DNA of 64,000 nucleotides from Gammaproteobacteria bacterium (GTDB lineage Bacteria > Pseudomonadota > Gammaproteobacteria > JAJPIJ01). Of the stretch, positions 56,225 through 64,000 are shown piece after piece. Made by a program: the position numbers and the translations under genes. Position 1 is the stretch's first letter. Each line of letters begins with the position of its first letter. Location of the stretch: assembly GCA_035501935.1 (NCBI GenBank), contig DATJVC010000039.1, positions 62,001 to 126,000 on the forward strand. The letters run 5' to 3'. Under the pieces are notes generated by a model that searched no databases, was not told the DNA's origin, and worked only from the letters and a program-made list of their open reading frames with translations.

Positions 56225-59200
56225 TCATTCCTCCTGATACCAATAGGTCCGGAAGCGGGGCAGGTCCAGCACCTTGCCGAGGTTCTGGGCGCCGCCACCC
56301 GTGCCGATCAGCAGTGTCACGCCGTTACCCGTGAAGATGGGCACCACCTCGGAGGGAATGCCCGTTCCGAGAATTTGCGACCGGTCGCCCAGGTCCGTAC
56401 CGCCGGTGGTGCCGTTGAGGTTCCAGTTATAGTTCGCCGCCGTCGTGAGTATGTTGAAGTTATATGCCTGTCCGCTGCCGGCATTGGCCGAACAGGGATT
56501 GCCGGAATTGAATTGCGGCAGGTAGCTCGTGAACACCACGGTATTGGCGAGCGTCACAGGCGCCGACAGGCCCTTCTCGCCAGTGGCGGGGAAGACATAG
56601 AACCAGCCCAGCGACTGTTGAATGGTGGTGAGATCGGAGTCGGTCGGCGTGAATATCCGGTTGGTGATGTCGATCATGTTGGTTTCACTGATCGGGGTGC
56701 CACCGGTGACCGGATAATTGTCGGCCAGATGGTCGCTGTTGTTGTCGGCCATGAGTCCGGTGGTCGTATCGCGGAAGGCGTAGAACCGATCCGAGATATT
56801 GGTATCGAGCGGATGGCCACGGTTGCCGGTCGGGATCAGGACATAGTCGTATTCGCCGTTGACGGCGTTGGAATACAGGCTGTCCTTCACCTGCACCACC
56901 GACGGCGGGTAGAAGAACCGGCGTTGCTTGGAGAGGGTGGCCGGCGTGGAAACGGATGCCAGCAGACCGACGACGCTGTTGCCCGCCGGATTGGCGGCGC
57001 CCGGACTGACATCCTTGAGATCCACGCGCCAGAGCTGGCCGCCCGTGTCGCCCACGTACAGGCGATCCACCGCGCCGTCGCCGACGGTGTCCTCGGTGGC
57101 CACATCGGAGGGGATGGCATAGGTCATCTTGGGCACCACGATGGAAGCACCTGCGGAACCGCTGATCGACATGATCAGGGCGCCCGTGTCGGCGTTGACG
57201 ATGTATATGGCGTTGCCATTGTTGGGATTCGGCATGGTCTGCCCCGTGGTGGGGTCAGGCTGCAGATTGCCGAAGCCGTTCTCAAGGGCGGCATCATAGC
57301 CGCCGGCGAAGATCAACACCGGTGTCTTGGACGTGACGCCGGCGGTGGTGGTGAGGATGTCCACCGATTGCGGCTTGGACCACGTCTCGGCGAGCCGGGG
57401 GAAGTTAGCGCTGCCGCCGTCGATGCGCCACAGGAATTTGGGCAGCACCTTGGTGTTGACGTTGGTCAGGGTGGAAGGCGGCGTGATGTCCAGGGCATAG
57501 ATGTGGTTGCCGCCGCGGCGCATGGCGATGTAGACGATCACCTTGTCACCGGCACTGGGGTCGATGATGCCGTCGCCGTTGTTGTCGATTTCGCGCACGG
57601 TGGGCGTGTCGTCCAGCCCGTAGATGCGGTTGCCCTGTGCATCGGCGAACAGGGACTGCTGGTTGCCCAGCACCGCCTGCGGCATGAATGTCCAGTCCTC
57701 GGCGCCGGTCAGGCCGTTGAGCATGCGCAGGCCGCCCTCATTGGTGCCGACCAGCACCTTGTCGATGAAGTTGCCGGTGCCGGTGTCCTTGCCGTAGGTC
57801 ACCACGATCGGGCTGCTGTGCAGGACGTCGTTGAAGGACCAGCGGGTGTCCGTGGTGCTGCCGTCGCCGTTTTCATCCTTCACGTCCTGGCCGAGCATCC
57901 ACAACAACAGGCTGTTGCAGGTCGCGTCGTTGAGCGCGGGATTGGCGCAGGTGGCATTGCGGATCGGCTGCGCGCCGGCGACGTTGTAGTCCGACGCACT
58001 GGAGGTGATCCGGAAGCCGACTTGATCGAGCGGTGTGCCACTCGTCGGAGCCGTGCCGGAGTTCGTGGTCTCGGTGTAGATCACCCGTTGTGTGTAGTCG
58101 GTGAGCTCGCCGCCGGCGCCGCCTTCGACCGTGGACTGGCCGTTGCTTTCGACATAGGGCGTACTGCCGGTCCAGAGGTTCCGTGAAGTCGTCTTGAACA
58201 GCCCGTCCGTGCCGACCGCCTGATTGCCGTTGAGGTCAAGCACGTCGCCGAGCGTGCAACCGGTGGTCGGGTCGTCGCAGATTCTGTACTTCTTGACGTT
58301 GCCGTTCCACCGGACGTTCAGTTGCGGCGTGAACAGGCCGAAGTACACCTCGTTGCGCGAGAACAGGCGGTTGAAGGCGTTGGCAGCGAGCGAGGGCGCG
58401 ACGAAGGAACTCTGCTGGGCCAGGATGTCGGCGAAGGTGGCCTTGAAGAACGCTGTCAGATCGGTGGCGGTGAAGGCGTTTGTGTACTGGGTGTTGGGGT
58501 CGCCGCCCGAAGCCTTCACCATGTCCTTGAGGAACCGGACTGAGGACGGATCCTGCGCCAGGGTGCAACTGGTTGCGGGCGACTGGACGGTGCCGGAACC
58601 ACCGGTGACGGTGCCGGCCACGCAGCACTGCAGTTTGCCGCTGACAAAGGCCGGTGTATCGTTACAGAGGTTGAAGCCGACGCCGTAGAAATTATCCAGG
58701 CGCTGTGTGCCGGTGAGCGGAGAGAGGTCGTGGGTGTGCAGCCAGTTCACGAGTTCCCGTCCGCACTGCTCCCCCTGAATGATGGTATTGCCGGTGGTGG
58801 TGTCGCCGAGCGCGGCGTTGGTGCTTGTGCGGCAGGTGCTGCCCACCTGGCTCTGCACCAGGCTCAGGCCGTGATCGACTCCGTTTTCAGTGTCGTTATG
58901 GTTGGCGATGCCGTCCGTCAGGAACACGATGTGGTTGGTGGCGCAGGACAGATCGGAGGTGATCGGGCTGATGTAGGTCGGGCTTCCCGTGATATGTTCC
59001 CCGCTGCAGGTGCTGGAATTGATATTGGCATCCGTACAACCCGTCGGACGCACCAGCGTGCCCCCGGTCCACGAGGCCGAATTGCTGACGCGCGTGTTGG
59101 GCTGGCTGCTGCTGATGTGGCTGCGCTGCTTGCCCCAGACCACGGCCTGGCCGCGGAAATACTGCGAGGCCTCATACAGGGTGCTCACGATCGGCGTATA

Positions 59201-62200
59201 GCCGTCGGCCGAAAGGCCGTCGACCTCCTGCTTCAGGCGATCGCGGACCGTGGTAATCACCGGCGGCAGGACGCTGCCGCCCCACTGCACCTGGATCTGG
59301 AGGAGGGGCGCCTGGGCCGGCGACACGTCGGCGGACATCGGCTGGCGTTTGCCGGAGCCACCCGCGCCATTCGCGATGATGCTGAGGCTCTGGAATGGAT
59401 TCCAAGTGGCCTGGTTGACGATCTCCTGAATGATGGTCTTGAGATCGGGACTTGTGGTATTGGAATCGCTTTCGCCCGACGACCAGTTGGGCTGCGAAGC
59501 CTGCGTGACCGAGGCCGCGGTGAGGGTGCGGTTCGAGATGTTGCCGTTGCTGGAACTGAACGCCGGCGAGTCGCCGATCAGCTCACCGTGATAGACGAGA
59601 TCGCTGACCGTGCCGGTCTGACTCGAGTTGGAGGTGTAGATGATCTTGGCGGTCAGGATCGTGGTGTTGCGCGGAATGTTGACCTTCTCGAAGCGCATGC
59701 CTTCGGTGTGGCCCGATCTCAGGTTGAGGCTGCTGCTGTTGGTGGACACGGAATGGGTGCTGTCGGTCTCATCGGCGTCATCGGCGCTGAGCGAAATCTG
59801 GCGCGTTACGAAGGCGTTGATGCAGCCGCCGCCGGCGGGGATGCTGCTGGCGTCGTAGGTGACGTGCAGGATGGGCGCCTTCGACGGATCGGCGTCGGCG
59901 CTATAGAAGAAACGCGTGTCGCCAGTGGTGCCTATGCGGTGCACGAGGAAAGTCATGTGATTGTTGCCGCACCAGCCGCTCTGGTTGACGATTTCCTGCA
60001 CCACGGTCTTGAGTTCCGGACTGGAGTAGGCCGTATTGGGGACCCAATCCGTCAGCCCCGAAGCCGGATTCCAAAGCGCGACCGACGCGGTTTTGGTCCG
60101 GCCGTTGATATTGTCGCTTGCGGTCGTAAAGGCCGCGCTGTCACTGGCGAGTTCCCCCCGGATGCTGATATTGGTCGCGGGGTTGGTGATGGTTTGCTTG
60201 GAGGCCGTGAATTCGATGGTGGCGCTGGTGATGGTCGCCCCCTGCGGGATGCCGACGTTGGTGAAGCGCAAACCCACCTTTTCGTTTTGATTGACGTCCC
60301 AGGGACCGGGCTCGAAAGTCACGTCCAGCACGGGATGGTTGGAGACGGTGCTGCCGGCGCCCGCCTCGGTATAAGCCGAACGGCTGGTCGGGCCGTCGTG
60401 GGTGGTCATGAACACCATGTCGCCGGCGGGGACGGGGACGGCATTGGGGAGAACGCCGATCAAGGCGCCGTCGTCATTGCCCTTGTCGCCGGTCATCGAG
60501 GTCTTGGTGGACTCCACCATCGTGTCCAGGGTGGTGTTTGCCAACGCATTTGTCGCGGTACCACTGGGAAAGTTGCTGATGGCGTATACCGAGGTATTGT
60601 CGGGGGTCGTTGCCCAGTTGGTGCCCGGTGGATTGATGGTGGCGACTTTAGTGCTGCCGCTATAATTGCCGATAGTCTTGGATTGTCCTTTGCCGGTACC
60701 GCTGGTGATGGTGATGGTCATGCCTGTGTAAAAGTTGTTTGTGCCAGATGCAGTTGTCGCCAGTTTGATCGTTGAAGATGAGCTACCACTTTGAGCAGTG
60801 CCGAAGATTGCAGTAGGCGGCGACCAGCCGTTGACAGCTGTGGCGGGAGGACCGGGCGGATTGGGACAGCCGCCGCTGCCGGAAGTACCGTCCGCGTAAT
60901 TCAGGGAAAGGGCCGCACCGGGAGTAAAGATCATTACGCCGCTGCAGACGATTTCCTGCACGATGGGAGAAAGGTCGGGGGTGGTATAGGTCGTGCCGCT
61001 GTTCCAGTCCGGCATGTCCCAAGCCACCGAGGCGGTGGTTCCGGCCACGGCTGCGCGGTGCGAGATGTCCGAAGTGTTGCCCAGGACGAACGGCACCTTG
61101 CTGTTGATGGCGTATTGCGAGGTGGTGTCCGGCGTGGTCGTCCAGTTGGAGCTGACGGTGGCGACCTTGGTGCCGCCGTTGTAGGCGCTGATGGTGCGGA
61201 CCTGCCCGGCGCCGGTGCCGCTGGTGATGGTGATGGTCGCGTTGTTGTAAAAGTTCGTGGTGGCTGATGAGCTTAAGGCCAGTTTGATCGTGCTGGAGGT
61301 GCTGCCGCTCTGGGCAGCGCCGGTGGTGTTCATGGCGTCGGTCTGGCCGAAGTAGTGGACGATGTTGTCACCGGAATCACTGCCCTTGGCCTTGTAGGTG
61401 ATGTGCGCGTCCACGATGCGGGCGCCGCGGGGAATCGCCAGATCGGTGAACCGCAGTGCGTTGATCTGGCTGCTGTCGAAGTCGAGAGAGGTGCCGGTGT
61501 TGACACTGCCGGAACCCAGATCCTGCTCGCGAATGTCATTGCAGTTGTTGCTGTTGCCCCGGCAATCGTTGCTGTTGCTGCCGTTGATGACACCGTAATC
61601 ATAGGCGGTCGCCGTCGATTGCCAGATCGTGCAGGTGTTGGCCGGCTCACCTGTGGCGTTGGCCTTGAAGATGTTGCTTGAAGACCCCGTGGATCCCACG
61701 AAAGACCCCAGCGGGTTGCTTACATTAGTCAGGCTGCCGAAGGGACAGGTCGTGCCGGTGTTGGTGATCAAATTACCCAAAACGAGGTTGGTGTCATTGA
61801 GTCGTACCGCGTTGATGGGATTGCTGGTGGTGTTGTCCAGATTTTCCTCGGCGTCGTCATTGACGGCGGTGATGCGCGTGTTGACGACATTCGCTGCGGC
61901 GCTGCCGCCGTTCTCGATGACGTTCGCGTCGGCATCGAGATCGGCGACGGGGAAGAGGATGGGACCGCCGACGTCGGTGAACCGCATCAGGCCGACATTG
62001 ACGTTGCTCAGGTTGTCGAGCAGCGTCTTGACCGCGATCTGCATGTTCTGCATGCGCGACAGATTGGTCGTTGTCGAATCGAGGTCATCGACGGTGGTCG
62101 ACATGCTGCCGGAGGTGTCGAGGATCAGCAGCACGTTCGGCTGCACCGTGCCGTTGCCACCGCCGGCGCTGCCCGTGTAAATCTCGACGTCGTCGGCGGC

Positions 62201-62278
62201 GGCGGGAAGAGCGGAGAGCGTCCCGACGAGAAGTGCCGCCGTCGTGCACAGCAGGCGCTGGGGGAATTTCGCGTTCAT
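56225..62278 (-). CDS. pilY1: PilY1-type pilus tip adhesin, extended form (2017 aa)
   Basis: Exported giant PilY1: signal peptide 1-28, VWA-like N-terminus with MIDAS motif DTSGSMS near residue 54, three ~150-residue beta-sandwich-like units starting LRFTDLAIPRGARI, LRFTNVGIPQGATI and MRFEKVNIPRNTTI, two short modules ITITSGTGAGQVRTI and ITITSGTGKGQSKTI, then the PilC/PilY1 beta-propeller with Ca-binding loops (DENGDGSTTD, DNNGDGIIDPS). The P. aeruginosa protein has about 1160 residues; the extra length lies between VWA and propeller. ATG 62278 (MNAKFPQRLL) is the start; upstream in-frame codons run through pilX. Confidence 0.93.
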   Translation of the reverse strand: MNAKFPQRLLCTTAALLVGTLSALPAAADDVEIYTGSAGGGNGTVQPNVLLILDTSGSMSTTVDDLDSTTTNLSRMQNMQIAVKTLLDNLSNVNVGLMRFTDVGGPILFPVADLDADANVIENGGSAAANVVNTRITAVNDDAEENLDNTTSNPINAVRLNDTNLVLGNLITNTGTTCPFGSLTNVSNPLGSFVGSTGSSSNIFKANATGEPANTCTIWQSTATAYDYGVINGSNSNDCRGNSNNCNDIREQDLGSGSVNTGTSLDFDSSQINALRFTDLAIPRGARIVDAHITYKAKGSDSGDNIVHYFGQTDAMNTTGAAQSGSTSSTIKLALSSSATTNFYNNATITITSGTGAGQVRTISAYNGGTKVATVSSNWTTTPDTTSQYAINSKVPFVLGNTSDISHRAAVAGTTASVAWDMPDWNSGTTYTTPDLSPIVQEIVCSGVMIFTPGAALSLNYADGTSGSGGCPNPPGPPATAVNGWSPPTAIFGTAQSGSSSSTIKLATTASGTNNFYTGMTITITSGTGKGQSKTIGNYSGSTKVATINPPGTNWATTPDNTSVYAISNFPSGTATNALANTTLDTMVESTKTSMTGDKGNDDGALIGVLPNAVPVPAGDMVFMTTHDGPTSRSAYTEAGAGSTVSNHPVLDVTFEPGPWDVNQNEKVGLRFTNVGIPQGATITSATIEFTASKQTITNPATNISIRGELASDSAAFTTASDNINGRTKTASVALWNPASGLTDWVPNTAYSSPELKTVVQEIVNQSGWCGNNHMTFLVHRIGTTGDTRFFYSADADPSKAPILHVTYDASSIPAGGGCINAFVTRQISLSADDADETDSTHSVSTNSSSLNLRSGHTEGMRFEKVNIPRNTTILTAKIIYTSNSSQTGTVSDLVYHGELIGDSPAFSSSNGNISNRTLTAASVTQASQPNWSSGESDSNTTSPDLKTIIQEIVNQATWNPFQSLSIIANGAGGSGKRQPMSADVSPAQAPLLQIQVQWGGSVLPPVITTVRDRLKQEVDGLSADGYTPIVSTLYEASQYFRGQAVVWGKQRSHISSSQPNTRVSNSASWTGGTLVRPTGCTDANINSSTCSGEHITGSPTYISPITSDLSCATNHIVFLTDGIANHNDTENGVDHGLSLVQSQVGSTCRTSTNAALGDTTTGNTIIQGEQCGRELVNWLHTHDLSPLTGTQRLDNFYGVGFNLCNDTPAFVSGKLQCCVAGTVTGGSGTVQSPATSCTLAQDPSSVRFLKDMVKASGGDPNTQYTNAFTATDLTAFFKATFADILAQQSSFVAPSLAANAFNRLFSRNEVYFGLFTPQLNVRWNGNVKKYRICDDPTTGCTLGDVLDLNGNQAVGTDGLFKTTSRNLWTGSTPYVESNGQSTVEGGAGGELTDYTQRVIYTETTNSGTAPTSGTPLDQVGFRITSSASDYNVAGAQPIRNATCANPALNDATCNSLLLWMLGQDVKDENGDGSTTDTRWSFNDVLHSSPIVVTYGKDTGTGNFIDKVLVGTNEGGLRMLNGLTGAEDWTFMPQAVLGNQQSLFADAQGNRIYGLDDTPTVREIDNNGDGIIDPSAGDKVIVYIAMRRGGNHIYALDITPPSTLTNVNTKVLPKFLWRIDGGSANFPRLAETWSKPQSVDILTTTAGVTSKTPVLIFAGGYDAALENGFGNLQPDPTTGQTMPNPNNGNAIYIVNADTGALIMSISGSAGASIVVPKMTYAIPSDVATEDTVGDGAVDRLYVGDTGGQLWRVDLKDVSPGAANPAGNSVVGLLASVSTPATLSKQRRFFYPPSVVQVKDSLYSNAVNGEYDYVLIPTGNRGHPLDTNISDRFYAFRDTTTGLMADNNSDHLADNYPVTGGTPISETNMIDITNRIFTPTDSDLTTIQQSLGWFYVFPATGEKGLSAPVTLANTVVFTSYLPQFNSGNPCSANAGSGQAYNFNILTTAANYNWNLNGTTGGTDLGDRSQILGTGIPSEVVPIFTGNGVTLLIGTGGGAQNLGKVLDLPRFRTYWYQEE

Positions 62279-62294
62279 AGACAGTTCCTCAAGT

Positions 62295-62750
62295 TCATCT
62301 CTTGGCCACCTGATAGGCGCCCTCGTTGAGTACAGTGCCGGCGCCGCTCGTCGTGGTGCTGGTGGACGACAGGTTGAAGTAATAGAAGGCAAAACGGGAC
62401 GCATCCCAGCCCGAACCGCGGGCAGGCGGGGTTTGCTGTACAAACACCGAGTTATAGGTGGTGCTGGCGTTGTACGTTCCGATCGTTTGCGGAGCGCTGG
62501 TGCACAATGCGGCCGTCGTGCAGGAGGTATTAAAAGAGTTGGAATCGGCCAGCGCCATGGACAGGCCCGATTCCGCCGTCTGGAAGGCACGGTTGATCTC
62601 CTGGACGTTGGCGGCCATGCGTTCCTCCATCGAATTCATGTTCATGGCGGTGACGGCGAGCAGCGTCATGACGGCCAGCAGGATCAGCGCAATAATCAAC
62701 ACCGCGCCCCGCTGGGCGCGCGGCAATGATCGGTGGGGCAGGGGCATCAT
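62295..62750 (-). CDS. pilX: Type IV pilus minor component PilX
   Basis: A 151-residue PilX: an N-terminal membrane helix with RGAVLIIALILLAVMTLLAV and the conserved NMNSMEERMAANVQEINRAFQTAESGL that defines PilX_N. It primes pilus assembly with PilV, PilW and PilY1. ATG 62750 (MMPLPHRSLP) is 20 bp after pilW; the longer in-frame reading belongs to pilW in another frame. Confidence 0.93.
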   Translation of the reverse strand: MMPLPHRSLPRAQRGAVLIIALILLAVMTLLAVTAMNMNSMEERMAANVQEINRAFQTAESGLSMALADSNSFNTSCTTAALCTSAPQTIGTYNASTTYNSVFVQQTPPARGSGWDASRFAFYYFNLSSTSTTTSGAGTVLNEGAYQVAKR

Positions 62751-62770
62751 CGTGCAGGCTCCTTGTGTGC

Positions 62771-63859
62771 TCAGTTCATCCGGTTTCGCAACTGGACGGT
62801 GGTGGTATACACGCGGCGCCGGTAGCGGTCGTTCATGGGGCCGTAAGTCCCGTTCAGCACCGTGTAAGTCTTGCCGTCGATGTCTATGCCGTAGGGTTGC
62901 GGAGTTCGGGCGACCAGCCCGATCTGCACGCTGACGACATTGGCCCAGTTGGTGACGGCGTCGGCCTGCTGGTAGACGTCGGCTATCTTGTCGCCGCTGG
63001 TGTCCTCGCCATACAGGATCTCCATGTGTTCTATGCCCTCCGCCAGCGGCGCGCCGGCGCCGCCGCCGACGGCGCGGCACAGATTGCGGGCGCCGGTGGC
63101 GTCGGCGGTGGTGTTGTCGCAATCGTCGTCGCCGATGTAATAGTGATATTCCCTGTAGCCGCCGCGGGACACCAGCGCGAAGGGGTCCTTGTAGGACTCG
63201 CACAGCGCCCCCGCCGCCGCGCTGCAGACGCCGTCATTGACCGCGGAACCGCCCGTGTGCTGGATCAGCATGGTGCCGGGATAGGCGCCGGGGGCGGTGA
63301 CGCCGCTCACCGCGAAGATATCGGTGCTGACGCAGTCGGAAACGCCGATGACATCCCCCGCATTCACCACCTTGCTGGATGTGGGCGCGGTGACGCTCAC
63401 AACGGCGTTTAAATCACCGCTCATGTCGGCATTCACATTCAGCATGTCGGTATCGAGATAGCGCACGGTGATGCCATCACCGCCGCCGGTCACGGCGGAT
63501 GGCGCGGCGGCGGTCGTGGGATGCCACTTGCCGCCGGCCTCGGAACTCTCCCAACCTTCGATCACATTGACGAAATCATAGGCGGTGGCCGTGTGGTTAT
63601 GCACCGCCGTACCGTCGTGCGAACAACCGACGTACCCGGCCAGGCGGATGTCGCGCGTCAGCATGTCCAGCGCGAAGCGGGCGTTCTCCTGCAACCTGCT
63701 CATTTCCTCCTGCTCGTTGTAGGAGCGTTTGTTGCCGACGAAGATGGAAACGGTGACCGCCATCAGGATCAGGGCGATGACGATCGACACCATGACCTCG
63801 ATCAGCGTCAATCCCGCGCTGTGGCGCGGCAATGTCATTTCACTGCGGGAGAGGTTCAT
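62771..63859 (-). CDS. pilW: Type IV pilus minor pilin PilW
   Basis: A 362-residue PilW: leader with SAGLTLIEVMVSIVIALILM (Glu5 present), the EMSRLQENARFALDMLTRDI helix, RLAGYVGC, and a large beta-rich head. It overlaps pilV (ATGA). It is part of the minor-pilin priming complex. Confidence 0.93.
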   Translation of the reverse strand: MNLSRSEMTLPRHSAGLTLIEVMVSIVIALILMAVTVSIFVGNKRSYNEQEEMSRLQENARFALDMLTRDIRLAGYVGCSHDGTAVHNHTATAYDFVNVIEGWESSEAGGKWHPTTAAAPSAVTGGGDGITVRYLDTDMLNVNADMSGDLNAVVSVTAPTSSKVVNAGDVIGVSDCVSTDIFAVSGVTAPGAYPGTMLIQHTGGSAVNDGVCSAAAGALCESYKDPFALVSRGGYREYHYYIGDDDCDNTTADATGARNLCRAVGGGAGAPLAEGIEHMEILYGEDTSGDKIADVYQQADAVTNWANVVSVQIGLVARTPQPYGIDIDGKTYTVLNGTYGPMNDRYRRRVYTTTVQLRNRMN

Positions 63860-64000
63860 GGCTGGAAGGTGTAGTTGACGTTGTGTTGCTGGTTCTCGCG
63901 GTCGGTCCAGGAAAGGGTGACCGTGTACTGGCTGCCCGTTGTGGTGATGCTGCTCGTGCTGCCGGGCGGCAGGGCGAAATCCACCTCATTGTTCCAGCAG
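63856..64000 (-). CDS. pilV: Type IV minor pilin PilV, C-terminal fragment
   Basis: The last 47 residues (CWNNEVDFALPPGSTSS... VNYTFQP) of a gene that continues beyond the window. It is identified as pilV from its position before pilW and the pilV-type end SWTDRENQQHN. Its stop codon overlaps the pilW ATG. Confidence 0.7.
   Translation of the reverse strand, partial: CWNNEVDFALPPGSTSSITTTGSQYTVTLSWTDRENQQHNVNYTFQP

Noticed and set aside
56114-58186. A 690-residue plus-strand ORF opposite pilY1
   Set aside because: Low-complexity Gly/Val/His/Arg composition with no motif; it mirrors the codon pattern of the pilY1 propeller.
60640-61300. Internal repeats in pilY1 as a CRISPR or VNTR array
   Set aside because: The similar stretches code for two ITITSGTG protein modules and are irregularly spaced.

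Overview
The window is about 64 kb of GC-rich, gene-dense chromosome from a gammaproteobacterium. The evidence is the block lpxC / dciA / M23 peptidase / secA / argJ / Nudix-ThiE / yacG-zapD-coaE-pilD-pilC-pilB, which I know in this order from pseudomonads and relatives, together with Rsd/AlgQ, SthA, ZapD, HemX-HemY and the minor-pilin set pilV-W-X-Y1-E. A phosphoribulokinase of the Calvin-cycle type, System II (ResB/CcsA) cytochrome c maturation, a T. ferrooxidans-type glutamate-cysteine ligase and a PqqA precursor suggest a respiratory, possibly autotrophic or sulfur-oxidising lineage. I cannot name the family from sequence alone.

Layout. 1-13.4 kb: the 3' end of lpxC, dciA, an M23 peptidase, secA, argJ and a Nudix/ThiE fusion on the plus strand, meeting a minus-strand operon pilB-pilC-pilD-coaE-zapD-yacG. 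13.4-14.5 kb: serine acetyltransferase and rpmE. 14.5-22.7 kb: a complete kdp potassium-uptake operon (small ORF, kdpF, A, B, C, D, E) linked by stop/start overlaps, with an FNR-like box at the exact class II position in front. 22.9-28.7 kb: a secreted nuclease, a non-coding RNA candidate with three C-rich-loop hairpins, cytochrome c4, ResB, CcsA and a DsbA-like protein. 28.7-40.8 kb: gshA, rsmE, bioA, rsd, a Ser/Thr kinase, a DUF4124 protein, a HEAT/M23 protein, corA, a SEC-C mini-protein, an MFS/acyltransferase fusion and a membrane protein with a pilin-like tail. 41.0 kb: an orphan pqqA with its own sigma-54-like promoter and terminator. 41.2-54.2 kb: sthA, moxR-DUF58-tgpA, msbA, prk, hemX-hemY, ppx and a rhodanese. 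54.2-64.0 kb: tRNA-Arg(CCG) with a duplicated 3' end, a small secreted protein, and a minor-pilin operon with a 2017-residue PilY1.

Type IV pilus functions appear at both ends: PilB/C/D near 10 kb, and the minor pilins plus PilY1 adhesin from 55 to 64 kb. No CRISPR array, insertion sequence, rRNA or prophage gene was seen.

The signals that ordinary annotation would miss are: a family of five multi-hairpin palindromic elements placed next to gene ends, with compensating stem changes (30.0, 36.7, 49.5, 52.0 and 54.2 kb); the tandem-hairpin RNA candidate at 23.9 kb; the orphan pqqA transcription unit; the FNR-like kdp promoter; and several start codons only 6-10 nt after a -10 box (gshA, the kinase, the DUF4124 gene, ppx), which implies leaderless mRNAs.
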